Source: Craterostigma plantagineum
Lineage: Eukaryota; Streptophyta; Magnoliopsida; Lamiales; Linderniaceae
Assembly (NCBI GenBank): GCA_027422505.1
Contig: JAPQWV010000005.1
Span: 7,259,501-7,323,500, forward strand
Reading direction: 5' to 3'
Length of the DNA stretch: 64,000 nt
Position 1 is the first letter of the stretch. Each line of letters opens with the position of its first letter. Under the pieces are notes generated by a model. That model was given only the letters and a program-made list of their open reading frames with translations. It ran no database searches and had not been told where the DNA came from. Shown here piece after piece: positions 34,119 to 46,841 of the stretch. The translations under genes and the position numbers were made by a program.

Positions 34119-36642
34119 TGTGGCGACCCTCACTCTCTAATCGCTAATTAGCGACAAATCGCGTCGGGTTTAGCAGCGAAAGCCGCGGAGAACCCATTTT
34201 ACAAAAACATTTGTTCGTACTAAAATGAACGGGCCGAAGGCCCAAATCATACTATCACTCGCCCACAGGTCGTCATCCATGTACAGCCCCGCCCTCAAAA
34301 GCCCATGGAAACTCCGATAGCCAGCCTCGATCGTTGATTACCTACAACACGCAAACACTGAGCTATTGCCCAGTAGGTGAAATAATGCATGCACGTGTGA
34401 CTCGCTCACGTTCACTCACCCCAATTCTCACCATTGCAATTCCACTCACTATCACTCATCACAACCGGGATACACTCACCACCTCACAACGGGCCCCGGG
34501 CTTCATACTGTGCACCATCACGCGAAATCACTACCACGATCACGATCACAACCACAACACGATCACAACACTACGACAGTGGCCTACACTGAGCAGCCTC
34601 CCCGAGCCATATCAGGTCACACTCTCAGGTCGCCTCTTCTGCCAATGCGGTGCCCACGCTGGTAGCCTACGCTAGGTCCCGTAAGGGTACCCAGGTCGCA
34701 CCCTCCAGGTCGCCTCCTTCCGCATGCGACAGCGTGGCCTACACTAGCTAGCCTACTTGGGGATATCCCAAGTCGCTCCTTTCTAGGTCGCCCGCAGTCT
34801 GCCGCATAATGTCCAACGGGCCAATGGCTCACCGTCACAGGCGCTGGCGCACAGCAGATGCCCACACTCACGTGACTCCTCTACGGGTCGACAGCCAATA
34901 TCGGCTACACGCTCAATAGGTACAATACAGTACCACCGTTCCACCACGGTACACTCCGTGAAATGACGTGTAATGCACTTGCAGATATTTAACGTGATAA
35001 TACATGGTAACATGATGCTACATGAAACGCACGTAAACACATAATCACATAATTCATTCACATAAATATCACATTGGTGTTTACGCGTTGTAGATAAAAT
35101 TCACCTACCTGTCCTCCTGCTATCGTCAAATAAGAAATCCGTCGAAATCTCTAACTGTCGATCCTCTGAATATAATAATATTATTAGTATCTATACTAAC
35201 TCTCGAACTATATTGGTATCAAATAATTATATTAAAGTATTATACTAGGGAGGCAACGATCAACCCATTAAAATAATTAAAAATCGAGTCAACACCCGAA
35301 GTCAACACTCGAAAGCGACTTAGTCATAGGTCATCGCCCGATTATTGCACTCCTTGAATCGCCCGATTTCATCAGGCAGGGCATGAGATCGTTCGATTTC
35401 ACGTTGTGAAGTCGTCCGATTCCATAATCGCCGAGCGTTCAACTTCTCACAAATCGCCCGATTTGAGGTTCTTTTAATTTAAATCGCCGAGCTCTCCATC
35501 TAAGATGCAATTCGCCCGATTTGTATAGTCATCAAATCGTCCGATTTGCAATGTCCCCAAGCTACCCAAATCGCCCGATTCTCTATCCCTTAAATCGCCC
35601 GATTTCTTCTAGTAGATAAATATCCTACATATTTCGGCGATTCTAGTTTATAATCAATCGACACTAATTAAACTATTTATTTCCAAAACCCTATTTAGTT
35701 CTAATCGGGCGATACTCAAATGAAGTGGAATCGCCCGATTCCTTCAAAAACCCTAAAAATGACATTCATATACTATCATGTTTATCTTCAAAAATTATTC
35801 CTAACCCAGAAAATCGTACGTCCTAAAACAAATAATTCTATGAAACACAATAATTTCTGAAGAACACAATAATTCTTAGAGGACATGCTTCGAACTTTAT
35901 TAACACTCATTATATCATCTAAATACCTATGCACCTAAACTGTAAATTAGGGTTTTCTAAACCTGATAAATGCCGAACCTCCTTTGATAAGCATAAACTC
36001 ATGTATAACTATATATCTAATATTAAGCATGCTGAAATTTACTAAACACAAAACTTTGGCATACCTTTCTTCGAAAATATGTTGCTTGTATTTGATAGTG
36101 CTCTCACAAGTCCTTGCTTTACTTTTCGTGTCTCAGCTCTAAGTTCCTTTCGTTAATGAAGTTTCTCTCCCTTTTAATATTCATCATATGATAGATATAC
36201 ATGAGATGTTCGATTTTTGTGAAGGATTAGACACTTAGGTGACGTGTTTTTCTTTAAAGCCAAGCAACATAATGAACCTTATCATACTTAATACTTTGGG
36301 CCTTACTCACGTGCTAAGTATAGCCCCTCCCATTAAAATAATTCCCATATCATTATTATTTTTTTTATATAAGGTGACAAGAGATGGGTAATGAAGATCA
36401 AACGTGTATTCTATTTCCCTTACAATTAATCCATCCCATTAAATATTTGATTTGGGTCTTATATTTTTAACATAATCTTTAATAGATTTTTGGGGGATCC
36501 TTTTATTCAAGCCCAAAATTATTTTAGCTTCATCCGACTTTCCTTTAATACATATTTATTAGCAATATTACTCCTAATATTTTCTTTGCTAATTGTCTAA
36601 ATCTCCAATCGTAATCCCGCTTTAAATTTTGCGGGTATTACA
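34119..36642. mobile_element. Solo LTR of about 2.5 kb
   Basis: Starts TGTGGCGACCC and ends GGGTATTACA, with perfect 5-bp target duplication ATGTC (34114-34118 and 36643-36647). Copy B shows the unoccupied site GACATGTCCTAC at about 38268-38279. There is no internal region or coding sequence. The length suggests a Ty3-type LTR, but the family cannot be proven from an LTR alone. Its orientation is unknown. It contains about eleven CGCCCGATT-type motifs (35325-35740). Confidence 0.88.
35325..35740. repeat. Dispersed AATCGCCCGATTT motif cluster
   Basis: About eleven copies of AATCGCCCGATTT or near variants, plus AATCGCCGAG twice, spaced irregularly by 20-60 bp inside the solo LTR. The same two motifs recur in the LTR retrotransposon at 46842-56535. 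Confidence 0.85.
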
Positions 36643-38069
36643 ATGTCCTACTATGACTCTGACTCTGATTGACTTAATCAGCATGCTATTGCACCAGCCC
36701 CGTGATTTACTCAATCCACATGCCAAATTTACCGAGTTAAGCCAAAACGGAATTTACGAAAGAAATTGTACAAATATAATGAAAATTTCTAAATAGGTGA
36801 CATTAATTCTCGTTATTTGGGTACTAACCCAAAATTATTTCAATTTTCACGTCGAAACTAATACCTTAGTGTTCCTTAGAGAAATTTTCATGCTGATCCT
36901 CTTTGCTTGCGTAATCGTAAGATACGAAAATTAGGTAGCATAGTTATATAGGGAATAATTCCTTCTACTTTTAACATCCATCCCATCTTATATTATAGCA
37001 ATAATCCAAATGTCGATAATGTGATTCGACTACAATTTATTTAAGTATGTTCCACAAAAAAGTTACGTGGAGAGTATAGCTAAATGAGCTACTTTGTGTG
37101 GGTCATTCTTGTCCATAAAACAGAAAAGTGGATAAGTTGTGTTTTTAAATATTCGATTTTCTTTTGTTAGTGCACACACCTCAATTGGCTCGGCAAAAAA
37201 ATTCAGCATTAGGATTAATCTTAAATTCTCGCCTAATATTAATTGGGTAATTCTATTCACATCCCCCACTTATAAAAAACACCCCCATATTAATTATTAA
37301 GTATTAAATAGTGTATTTTCCAAATTTGACTAGTTTTTTATTAGTTAATTCCTTCACATATTTATTAGAAACATCTAAAAAAGAATTTTGACTATTTATT
37401 GTGTGTGTGTGTATGTATTCTAGTTTTTTTTTTCAAACGATTTTAAGATAATTAACTTCTCATAATGTGTAATTTTATATCTCAATTCCGCAAAAAACAT
37501 AACAATAAATATAATGATTTTTGTTGTCATACTAGTTTCATTTAGAATATCTACATTGTAGCATTATTATATTACTTAATAAGATATACTATGTTATATG
37601 ATTATTTTTATGTAGTTTAATTATTAATGTTTATAAATTAGAAAATATTAATACTTTTCAAATATATGTAAAAGTAGCGAGTAATTTAGAAATATAAGAT
37701 TATAAAACGCATCATGTTAAAATAATTAAATATAATACCATTAGTGTAGTTAAATTCAGGAGAACAAAATTAGAGAAAGTAACTTTTACAAATTTCATGT
37801 TATTTTACAAAATTAGATTGGAAAGTATTAATTGATAGGTGGTTTAAATAGCATTTTTCATATAAGGAGGGTGCGAATAGTATGAACCATATTAATTTTG
37901 CCTACATGTAATGCTCATGTGGTGTAGTAAACAATGATCTAACAATGAAAAGATACTATTAGACATGACTTTCAGACCAAAAAGAAGGAATTTTATATAA
38001 AAAGAAAAAAATTTCAATTTTTTTATTGGAGAGGTCGCAGATTCGAATCTCTATACCTACCAAATACGT

Positions 38070-38262
38070 TGAATTAGTCCTTGAAATCCTTCCACAGAGG
38101 TGGCAGCTTCTCGATAATTGCAGCTACCTGGAAGGTTTCGCTGATCTGCATATTTTCGGCGTGAATATCGTGGATAATCAGCATTCATTGGCCGCATCGA
38201 GCTCGGCTATGCGCCTATCAGTGACTTCGGCGGCATGTGCAGACGCGCCAATGAGTCACACA
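38070..38262 (-). pseudogene. Copia gag fragment
   Basis: Minus-strand reading gives LIIHDIHAENMQISETFQVA followed by AIIEKLPPLWKDFKD, a pattern typical of Copia/UBN2-type gag. An upstream frame reads AELDAANEC and then stops. The fragment is present in copy B but missing from copy A, where the flanking AGTC repeat is single. The plus-strand frame here (38026-38301) is only its shadow. Confidence 0.7.
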
Positions 38263-38647
38263 AAAGACATGTCCTACTTTGACTATGACATATCTGATTG
38301 ACTTAATCAGCACGCCATTGCGCCAATTGCGTGATTTACTCAGTCCATATGCCAAATTTACCGAGTTAAAACCGAAACGGAAATTTACGAAAGAAATTAT
38401 AACAAATATAATGAAAATCTTCTAAATAGGTGACATTATTTCCCATGGGGCAACCTCAAATAAATCCCCCTTCCCTTATTTTCTATCAACTAACTCCCCA
38501 TTCCATATTATTTATTAACAACCTCCCTAAATCAAAACTGTCATACACATAACTCCCCATGGACGATTTTGCCCCTATATTATTTATCTTTCTTCTCTCT
38601 TTCTTCTCCAAAGCATCACCCACGTAACATTTCTATTTCAGCCTCCA

Positions 38648-38746
38648 TGTCACCTGGTAAAGCTCTCGCCGGCGACGGAAAAGCCCCTGCACGCGCCGGA
38701 AAAGCTTCGACCTTGCCTAATCTACCGTGGGTTTCTCGGTCTAGGT
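38648..38746 (+). other. Possible captured exon inside the Mutator-like element
   Basis: ATGTCACCTGGTAAAGCTCT opens a short GC-richer frame (MSPGKALAGDGKAPARAGKA and on) that runs to a plausible donor GTGAGT. It lies where many Mutator-like elements carry captured gene fragments. The protein is not recognised. Confidence 0.25.
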
Positions 38747-39379
38747 GAGTTGAGATAGTTTTTTTGTTGTTTTGTTTTCACTGTGGGTTACCCCTTTCAA
38801 ATTCTTGACCTTGATCGAACGAATTTGAGTTAGAGAACACTCCGCTGAGGTGTATTATGAACGTTTGTGGCAGTGGCATTGACCTAAATTGAGTATCGTG
38901 TTGTGTGTATCGGGATTTGGGTATCGAGCTGTGGGTGTTGCGATTCGGGTGTCGAGCTGTTAAAAAGTTGAATTTTCCTCATATTTTCTACGATTAGCAT
39001 ACTGTGGGTGTCGAGGGAGGTTAGTATTTGGATAAAATTTGGCTAATCTATTGGTTAAAGCAATCTATTATATGCAGTATCAAAGTATGTTGAATTACAG
39101 TACCCGCATTTCTTCTATGAAAGTACATTTGAAGCTTTCTAGCAGTATCATATGGTAATTATTTGTCGTTTAACAGGTCCTGTTATACGAAGCTATGTTG
39201 TCTACAAATGTCTTTGGTGCATGAAACGATAGGTTATGGTACATTCTTTTCTCGGTATGTTGCCGATAGGTTAGCGCACATTCTTACGTCGATATGTTCT
39301 TTATTACGATGTTGGTGGTTAAATGATATTAATATTGTCGATATGTTTGATAGTAATATTGTTGGTGGATGAGATATTG

Positions 39380-42300
39380 ATATCAATACTATTGTTAGAT
39401 GAATAAACACCTGGTACAGAAAGATATTACAAGTAACCTACGTATGGTACTACACTAGCTTACGATATGGTACCACTAAAATCTATCTATTGGTACTACA
39501 AACACATGTGTATTGGTACTACAAATTTGGGTACGAATTTTTCGACGCCGTCCGAATGTTTTTGGTCCGTGACTATGTTACCATAGTCACAAATACTTTA
39601 CTGATGATTGATATCAATATTGACGGGTTAATATTAGAACTAGGGATTATTACGTTGAAACCCGAACTTTCTTTTTACTTATTACGATACTAGTAAGAAC
39701 ATCTTACTACATAGTAACGATTTTTGATCGATCGAAAGTTAGTGTCTATATTTTATGTTACCGTGTGTTTAATTTTATTATGTGCCGTATTTTGAAAGTT
39801 GACATGCCTTATTTGCACCATAATCTACGCGTTTTCGATAATGAAAAACGTAGTATGAAAAAAGATACTACAAGTAACCTAATCATGGTACTACACCAGC
39901 TTATTATATGGTACCACAAACATCTACAAAATGGTGCCACAAATATATGTATATTGGTACTACAAGTTAGGTTAGGAGTTTCGATAGTTAAAACACATGG
40001 TACGGGAAGATACTAAGTAACATGCGTATGGTACCACACAGTCTTATTATATGGTACCACGAACATCTATCTGTTGGTACTGCAAACATACAGTGGCGGA
40101 TCTATTCATGGGCCTGGGGGGGCCGGCCCTCCCGAAAATTTTCGAAAATTTTAGTACTATATATATGTCATACATCGACTATTGATATATAGAGCTTTTC
40201 TTCTATAGTATTCACATAAAGACGTTTGGCATGTTGGTTAGGGTGGTAAGTTTCTGAAACCTAGGTTTAGGGTTCGAATCATCCAACTTGTCTTTTAGTT
40301 TTTGGCTTTCAAATATTATAAATAAAAGAATATTTTGTGGGTTGGGCTGCCCAAAAAAGCAATGTACTCTCTTGGCCCAATATAGGTGGTGCTCACATTC
40401 TACAAAAAATCTGAAATTCATAATAAAATCAAATCAAAGCCTAGGAATCAACCGTTCAATATCAAGTAAAAAATTCGTTCTCATCATCATCGAAACCATT
40501 CAGTATCATCTTGTAAAATCAATCATAAGAGAATTTAATTATTAATACTTTTATATTTAATTTAAATATCCTTTTACTTTTCTAATTTCTTTTACCTAGA
40601 TACTATCAGATAAGATTCTAATTATTTAACCACATAGTTGATAATTATATACATAATTTTTAGATGTTTGTCATGGTTTATATTAATTTTGTCATAAAAT
40701 TTAACATTTATTGTAATATAGATTAAATATCATCTTTTTTTTTTTTTTTCAGACAGGATCCATCAATGACTATCATTTTAATAATTATGGTTTCAAATTA
40801 AATTTTTTATTATGAACTTATTGTATAAACGTCATTTGTAAAAATATATATCCAAATTATTAATTCAATGTGCCTTGAAAAATTAAAACAATCACTTTTT
40901 AAGTAACAAAGACATCATCAAATAAAAAAGAAAAAATAAATACTATAATCTATCTCCAAAAATATCGAATAATATACTTGTTCTCACACCAACATATGAC
41001 TTATGCAAAAAAGAGCAAATGAAATTTACGCTTTTTATCACCCTCGTTAATATACACATTTATACTACGGCCCCCCGGGTCAAACATTCCTGGATCCGCC
41101 CCTGCAAACATATGTATATTGGTACTACAAGTTACGGTAGGATTTTCAATAGTTAAAAGACATGGTACGGGAAGATACACAAGTAACATGCGTATGGTAC
41201 TACACTGTCTTATATATGGCACCACGAACATTTATCTGTTGGTACTACAAACTTATATATATATATATATATATATATTGGTACTACAAGTTACGGTAGG
41301 AGTTTCGATAGTTAAAACACATGGTACGGAAAGATACTACTCGTATGGTACTACACTAGCTAATGATATGATACCACGAATATTAATTTATTGGTACTAC
41401 AAACACATGTGTATTGGTACAACAAATTTGGGTACGAATTTTTCGACGCTGTCCGAATTATTTTTGGTCCGTGACTATGTTACAATAGTTGTAAATACTT
41501 TACTGATGATTTGATATCAATATTGGTGGATTAATATTAGAATTAAGGATTATTACGTTGAAACCCGAACTTTTTTATACTTATTACGATACTAGAAAGA
41601 ACATCTTACTACATAGTAATGATTTTTGATCAATTGAAAGTTAGTGTCTATATTTTATGTACCGTGTGTTTAATTCTATTATGTGACTTATTTTGGAAGC
41701 TCACATGCCTTATTTGCACAATAATCTATGCGTTTTTTATAATTAAAAACCTGGTACGAAAAAAGATACTACAAATAACCTACTCATGGTACTACACTAG
41801 CTTATGGTATGGTACCACATACATCTACATAATGGTACTGCAAATATATAAATATTGGTACTACAAGTTAGGTTAGGAGTTTCGATAGTTAAAACACGTG
41901 GTACGGGAAGATACTACAAGTAACCTACTTATGGTACTACACTAGCTAACGACATGGTACCACATACATCTATCTATAGGTACTACAAACATATGTATAT
42001 TGGTACTACACATTTGTGTAGGAGTTTTTCGACGCCGTTCGTATTATTTTTGGTCCGTGACTATGTTACCATAGTTATAAATACTTTACTGATTATTTGG
42101 TATCAATATCGGCGGGTTAATATTTAGAATTAGAGATTATTACGTTGAAATCCCAAGTTTCTTTCTACTTATTATGATACCAGTAAGAACATCTTACCAC
42201 ATAGTCAAGATTTTTCATCGATTGAAAGTTAGTGTCTATATTTTACGTTACCATGTGTTTAATTTTATTATGTGCAGTGTTTTGGAAGTTCACATGCCTT

Positions 42301-44235
42301 ATTTGCACAATAATCTACGCGTTTTCGATAATTAAAACGTGGTAGGAAAAAAGATACTACAAGTAACCTACTCGTGCTACCACACTAACTTACTGTATGG
42401 TACCACATACATCTACATAATGGTACTGTAAATATATGAATATTGGTACTACAAGTTAGGGTAGGAGTTTCGATAGTTAAAACACGTGGTACGAGAAAAT
42501 ACTACAAATAACCTACTTATGGTACTACACTAGCTAACGACATGGTACCACGTACATCTATCTATAGGTACTACAAACATATGTATATTGGTACTACACA
42601 TTTGTGTAGGAGTTTTTCGACGCCGTTCGTATTATTTTTGGTCCGTGACTATGTTACCATAGTTATAAATACTTTACTGATTATTTGGTATCAATATCGG
42701 CGGGTTAATATTTAGAATTAGAGATTATTACGTTGAAATCCCAAGTTTCTTTCTACTTATTATGATACCAGTAAGAACATCTTACCACATAGTCAAGATT
42801 TTTCATCGATTGAAAGTTAGTGTCTATATTTTACGTTACCATGTGTTTAATTTTATTATGTGCAGTGTTTTGGAAGTTCACATGCCTTATTTGCACAATA
42901 ATCTACGCGTTTTCGATAATTAAAACGTGGTAGGAAAAAAGATACTACAAGTAACCTACTCGTGCTACCACACTAACTTACTGTATGGTACCACATACAT
43001 CTACATAATGGTACTGTAAATATATGAATATTGGTACTACAAGTTAGGGTAGGAGTTTCGATAGTTAAAACACGTGGTACGAGAAAATACTACAAATAAC
43101 CTACTTATGGTACTACACTAGCTAACGACATGGTACCACGTACATCTATCTATAGGTACTACAAACATATGTATATTGGTACTACACATTTGTGTAGGAG
43201 TTTTTCGATGCCGTTCGTATTATTTTTTGTCCGTGACTATGATATCACAGTTATAAATACTTTACTGATGATTTGTTATCAATATCTGCGGGTTAATATT
43301 TAGAATTAGGGATTATTACGCTGAAACCCCAACTTTTCTCATTCTACTTATTATGACACTAGTAAGAACATCTTACTACATAGTCAAGATTTTTGATCGA
43401 TTGAAAGTTAGTGTCTATATTTTTATGTTACCGTGTGTTTAATTTTATTATGTGCCGTGTTTTGGAAGTTCACATGCCTTATTAGCACAATAATCTACGC
43501 ATTTTCAATAATTAAAAACGTGGTACTGTAAAGATTCTACAAGTAACCTAATCATGGTACTACAGTAGCGTATGATATGGTACCACTAACGACTATATAT
43601 TGGTACTACAAATATATGTATATTGGTATTACAAGTTAGGGTAGGAGTTTCGATAGTTAAAACAGGTGGTACGAGAAGATAATACAAGTAACCTACTTAT
43701 GGTACTACACTAGCTAACGACGTGGTACCATGAATATCTATCTATCGGTACGAATGCAAACATGTATATTGGTACTACAAATTTGGGTAGAAGTTTTTCG
43801 ACGCCGTCCATATTATTTTTGGTCCGTGACTCTGTTACCATAGTTATAAATACTTTACTGATGATTTGGTATCAATATTGGTGGGTTAATATTTAGAATT
43901 AGGATTATTACGTTGAAACCCAACTTTCTTTCTACTTATTATGATTCTAGTAAGAACATCTTATTACATAGTCAAGATTTTTGATTGATTGAAAGTTAGT
44001 GTCTATATTTTATGTTGCCGTGTGCTTAATTTTATTATGTGCCGTATTTTGGAAGTTCACATGCCTTATTTGCACAATAATCTATGCATTTTCGATAATT
44101 GAAAACGAGGTACGATAAAGATACTACAAGTAACCTACTCATGGTACTACACTAGCGTATGATATGCTACCACAAACGTGTATATATTGGTACTGCAAAT
44201 ATATGTATATTGGTACTACAAGCGCTTTTCAGTTA
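39380..44235. repeat. Tandem array of about 588-bp units rich in GGTACTACAA
   Basis: The landmark TGGTCCGTGACTATG occurs at about 39563, 41465, 42051, 42639, 43228 and 43820, so the period is 586-592 bp in the right part. The first interval is longer because of the hAT insertion and an extra partial unit. Two adjacent units (about 42000-42590 and 42590-43180) are almost identical, a recent duplication. Each unit also has many TGGTACTACA / ATGGTACCAC submotifs spaced by about 30-45 bp. No protein is conserved across units. Confidence 0.9.
40091..41104. mobile_element. hAT-type non-autonomous element inside the 588-bp array
   Basis: The ends CAGTGGCGGATCTATTCATG and GGATCCGCCCCTG are inverted, and the 8-bp duplication CAAACATA (40083-40090 and 41105-41112) is perfect. 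It is 1.0 kb, AT-rich, with no transposase. Ends are shared with 60237-60436 and 60709-60927. Confidence 0.88.
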
Positions 44236-44399
44236 TTATCAAAATAATTGGAGCATAAAGAAGTCTTAAGCAGAACCTCAACCTCAGAAACATAAAAAAT
44301 GTCTAAGAACAGGTTCACAGAACCTCAACTCAGAACAACATATCAGTCTCAAGTTTAAAATCTTACGAACATAGATAATATCATTCAAAACAAGTGGAA

Positions 44400-44585
44400 C
44401 ATAAACCCAATAAGATCTCTAAATATTGTGGAAGCCATGATTTTTTTGCGATATGCTTCGACTTCGACATCGTCAAGATACCTTCCATGATCTGTAGGTC
44501 CGACGATGCATTTTATCCATGGACATTGCAACATGTACGCCGCAATCCACGCCCTCCGGATTCTTCTCCCTCGCGTACGTAAATA
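44400..44585 (-). pseudogene. Possible Ulp1-type (C48) protease remnant
   Basis: On the minus strand, one frame reads NPEGVDCGVHVAMSMDKM. The next frame over reads YMLQCPWIKC and EVEAYRKKIMAS. Joined by a one-base shift they resemble the catalytic-Cys region (DCGV-Y) and C-terminus of Ulp1 proteases, which plant Mutator-like elements often carry. The fragment is short, so this is tentative. Confidence 0.35.
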
Positions 44586-44747
44586 AATAATGAATTTATA
44601 GTACCATTAATTATGTAATGCAGAAAAAAAAATATCAAATTGACACACACGCGATTTCACACTGAGTAGGTGCGATTTCACACACACGGATTGCGAGGAC
44701 CGTTACATCGACCGGAGTACTTCTTAGGCGGCGCTGTCGCCGGGCTT

Positions 44748-45759
44748 ATGGCTAAGAAGAAGCGCACGGTTAGGATGGTGGGTCCATCTCACATTACGGA
44801 GGAGGTGGAATCACCTAATGGGGAGAATGACCGAGCCCCAAAATCAAATCCCCAAACACCAGCACCTACCTTGAAGGATCTTACCCAGATTATTGAACAC
44901 TATCTTACCAGTGCAGAACCTAATGGAGCTGCCATCTTAACTAGGGCTGTGAAGGATATGGAACAGAACAGGGACATAGCGACCGAGAAGAAGGTTGAAC
45001 AGACAACGGGAAACGTCCAATTGGTTTGGGCAAATTTTGATATATCAAAACTGCGCACAGCGGGTACGAAACTGGATTTCGTTGCACCGAAAGAAGCAAG
45101 ACAATGGGCAGGATTGTCCAGGACGATATTATTGAGGAGGTTCAGTATTGGAAGACCGCGCTTGTCTGCTATGTACTTGGATCCAACCCTCCGTTTGCTA
45201 TTATCAATGGATTTCTGAATAGGGTGTGGAAAAAGCAGGGGCTGCAGAAAGTGATGCAAGTTCGACCAGGTTTATTTCTGGCCAAGTTTAAAACTGAGGA
45301 AATGAGGGATATGATTCTCCAGTCTGAGCTTCTCCAATTTGATAAAAGGCCTGTAATTCTTGCTCCATGGACAGCTGATACTGAATTAAAGAAAGGAGAT
45401 GTTGATAAAGTTCCGATTTGGGTTCAATTTCCACAGCTTGAGTTAAAGTACTGGGGGTGAAAGGCTTAAGTAAAATAGCTAGTTTAGTGGGCAATCCAAT
45501 TATGGCAGACCAAATCACAGTGAACAAAGGTAGGATACAATACGCCAGGGTATTGATTGAGGTGGATTTGAAGATGGAGCTGAAAGACAAAGTTACATTT
45601 CTTAATGAGCATGAACAATTGGTTGAACAGGAGGTGAAATATGAGTGGAAACCAGTTAAATGTGTAAACTGTGGGAGGTTTGGACATGTTACTGAAGTGT
45701 GTCGGAAGGAGGCGAGGAAGGAATGGCAACCTATAGCTGAACATGCTCCCCCGGCATAG
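44748..45759 (+). pseudogene. LINE ORF1 (DUF4283, zinc knuckle), frameshifted
   Basis: Starts MAKKKRTVRMVG. The frame changes near 45090 and again near 45455. The DUF4283 core (NPPFAIINGFLNRVWKKQG) and a CX2CX4HX4C knuckle CVNCGRFGHVTEVC are intact in their own frames. Roughly 70-80% identical by eye to the copy at 12111-13111. Confidence 0.88.
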
Positions 45760-45983
45760 AAAGGCAAAGAACCTGAGGCAGAGGTTGATGGGGATGGGTG
45801 GAAAACCCAAGGGAGAAGGAAATTGTCTATGGGTGGTTCAAAAACTAATCCTCAACAGATTGTTGACCCACAGAGGTCATTGCAGGGGCAGCCTTTTGTA
45901 ATGCACAGGGATCCCACTAATGATGACAGTGGTTCATCAAAAGAGAGAACCTTCTATGGCTCATGGGCATAGTGATGGGACCT

Positions 45984-45985
<2 letters not shown>

Positions 45986-46025
<40 letters not shown>
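45986..46025. repeat. Uninterrupted run of 40 cytosines
   Basis: The run ends two bases before the ORF2 start codon of the LINE (ATG at 46028). The sister LINE has only five Cs at the same place (13374-13378). Confidence 0.9.
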
Positions 46026-46027
46026 TT

Positions 46028-46841
46028 ATGGATAAAGTTATCCTATGGAATGTGAGGGGTATGAATACCCCTAATAAGCAGGCTGAGATTAGATTGAGGT
46101 GTGGCAAGCTTCAGTCTGATCTAGTGTGCCTAGTGGAGACAAAAATAAAGAAGGACAATTTAGATTTGATAGTGGCTTGATGTTTCAAAGGATGGGACTT
46201 TGCACATAACCTGAATAACCATCCTAATGGAAGGATTCTGTTACTATGGACTAAGGAATGGAAGGTAGAGGTCCTGCAGCAGTCCGATCAATTTATACAT
46301 ACCAAACTAGAGAGGCAGAAATATATAACATACATGACATATGTTTATGGGCAGAACAACAGCGCTCTTAGAGAAGCTCTATGGCAGGATCTCAGAGCTA
46401 TCAAACAACAATCTGTTCCATGGATAGTCTGGGGTGATTGCAATAATATACTTTCAACAGAGGACAGATTGGGTGGCAGCCCTGTACAGTGTACAGGCCA
46501 CCGAATATGAGGATTTTTGGCAATGTCTAAGGGACTGCGGGCTTGAAGAGATCAGAAGAAAAGGTAACTACTTTACATGGTCTAATAAACAGGGAGCTGA
46601 AACTAGAATATATAGCAAGATTGATTGGGCTTTTGGGAACCTTCCATGGATGAAAGCTAACATGGATACAGAGGCACATTTTCTACAAGAAGGAGTTTCT
46701 GATCATTCACTTATCATCCTTAAAACCAATGGAAATCAGGCGCAACCAAGAAGGGACTTCAAATTTTTCAATATGTGGGTGGATTCTCCCAACTTCCTAA
46801 ATGTTGTTGAACATAATTGGAGTAAGAGACTAATGGAAGGG
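46028..46841 (+). pseudogene. LINE ORF2, endonuclease part
   Basis: MDKVILWNVRGMNTP begins an apurinic-type endonuclease domain. Visible active-site blocks are CLVETKIK (catalytic Glu), IVWGDCNNIL (Asp/Asn block) and VSDHSLIIL (catalytic His block). There is a stop after DNLDLIVA (46178-46180) and a frame change near 46480. At 46841 the LTR retrotransposon interrupts it within the codons after KRLMEG. The reading resumes at 56541. Confidence 0.85.

Larger units (their letters stand above)
29429..36869. repeat. Segmental tandem duplication, copy A
   Basis: Begins TGTTTCTTCAGAGAAGTTCC and continues through CTTGCGTAACCTTAAGATAC, TCCAAATGTCGATAATGTGA and ACAAATTTCATGTTATTTTA to CTAACCCAAAATTATTTC near 36830. 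The same order of sequence is found in copy B. The copy is expanded by insertions at 30194-31580, 31793-32950, 33198-34055 and 34119-36642. Confidence 0.85.

Noticed and set aside
38026..38301. 91-codon plus-strand frame
   Set aside because: Shadow of the Copia gag fragment, which is recognisable on the minus strand.
39380..44235. Regular repeats as a CRISPR array
   Set aside because: Unit length of about 588 bp, diverged units, plant nuclear context and no cas genes; it is a tandem array in a transposon.
45920..46180. Open frame with a long proline run
   Set aside because: The prolines come from the 40-C tract; the real coding start is the ORF2 ATG at 46028.
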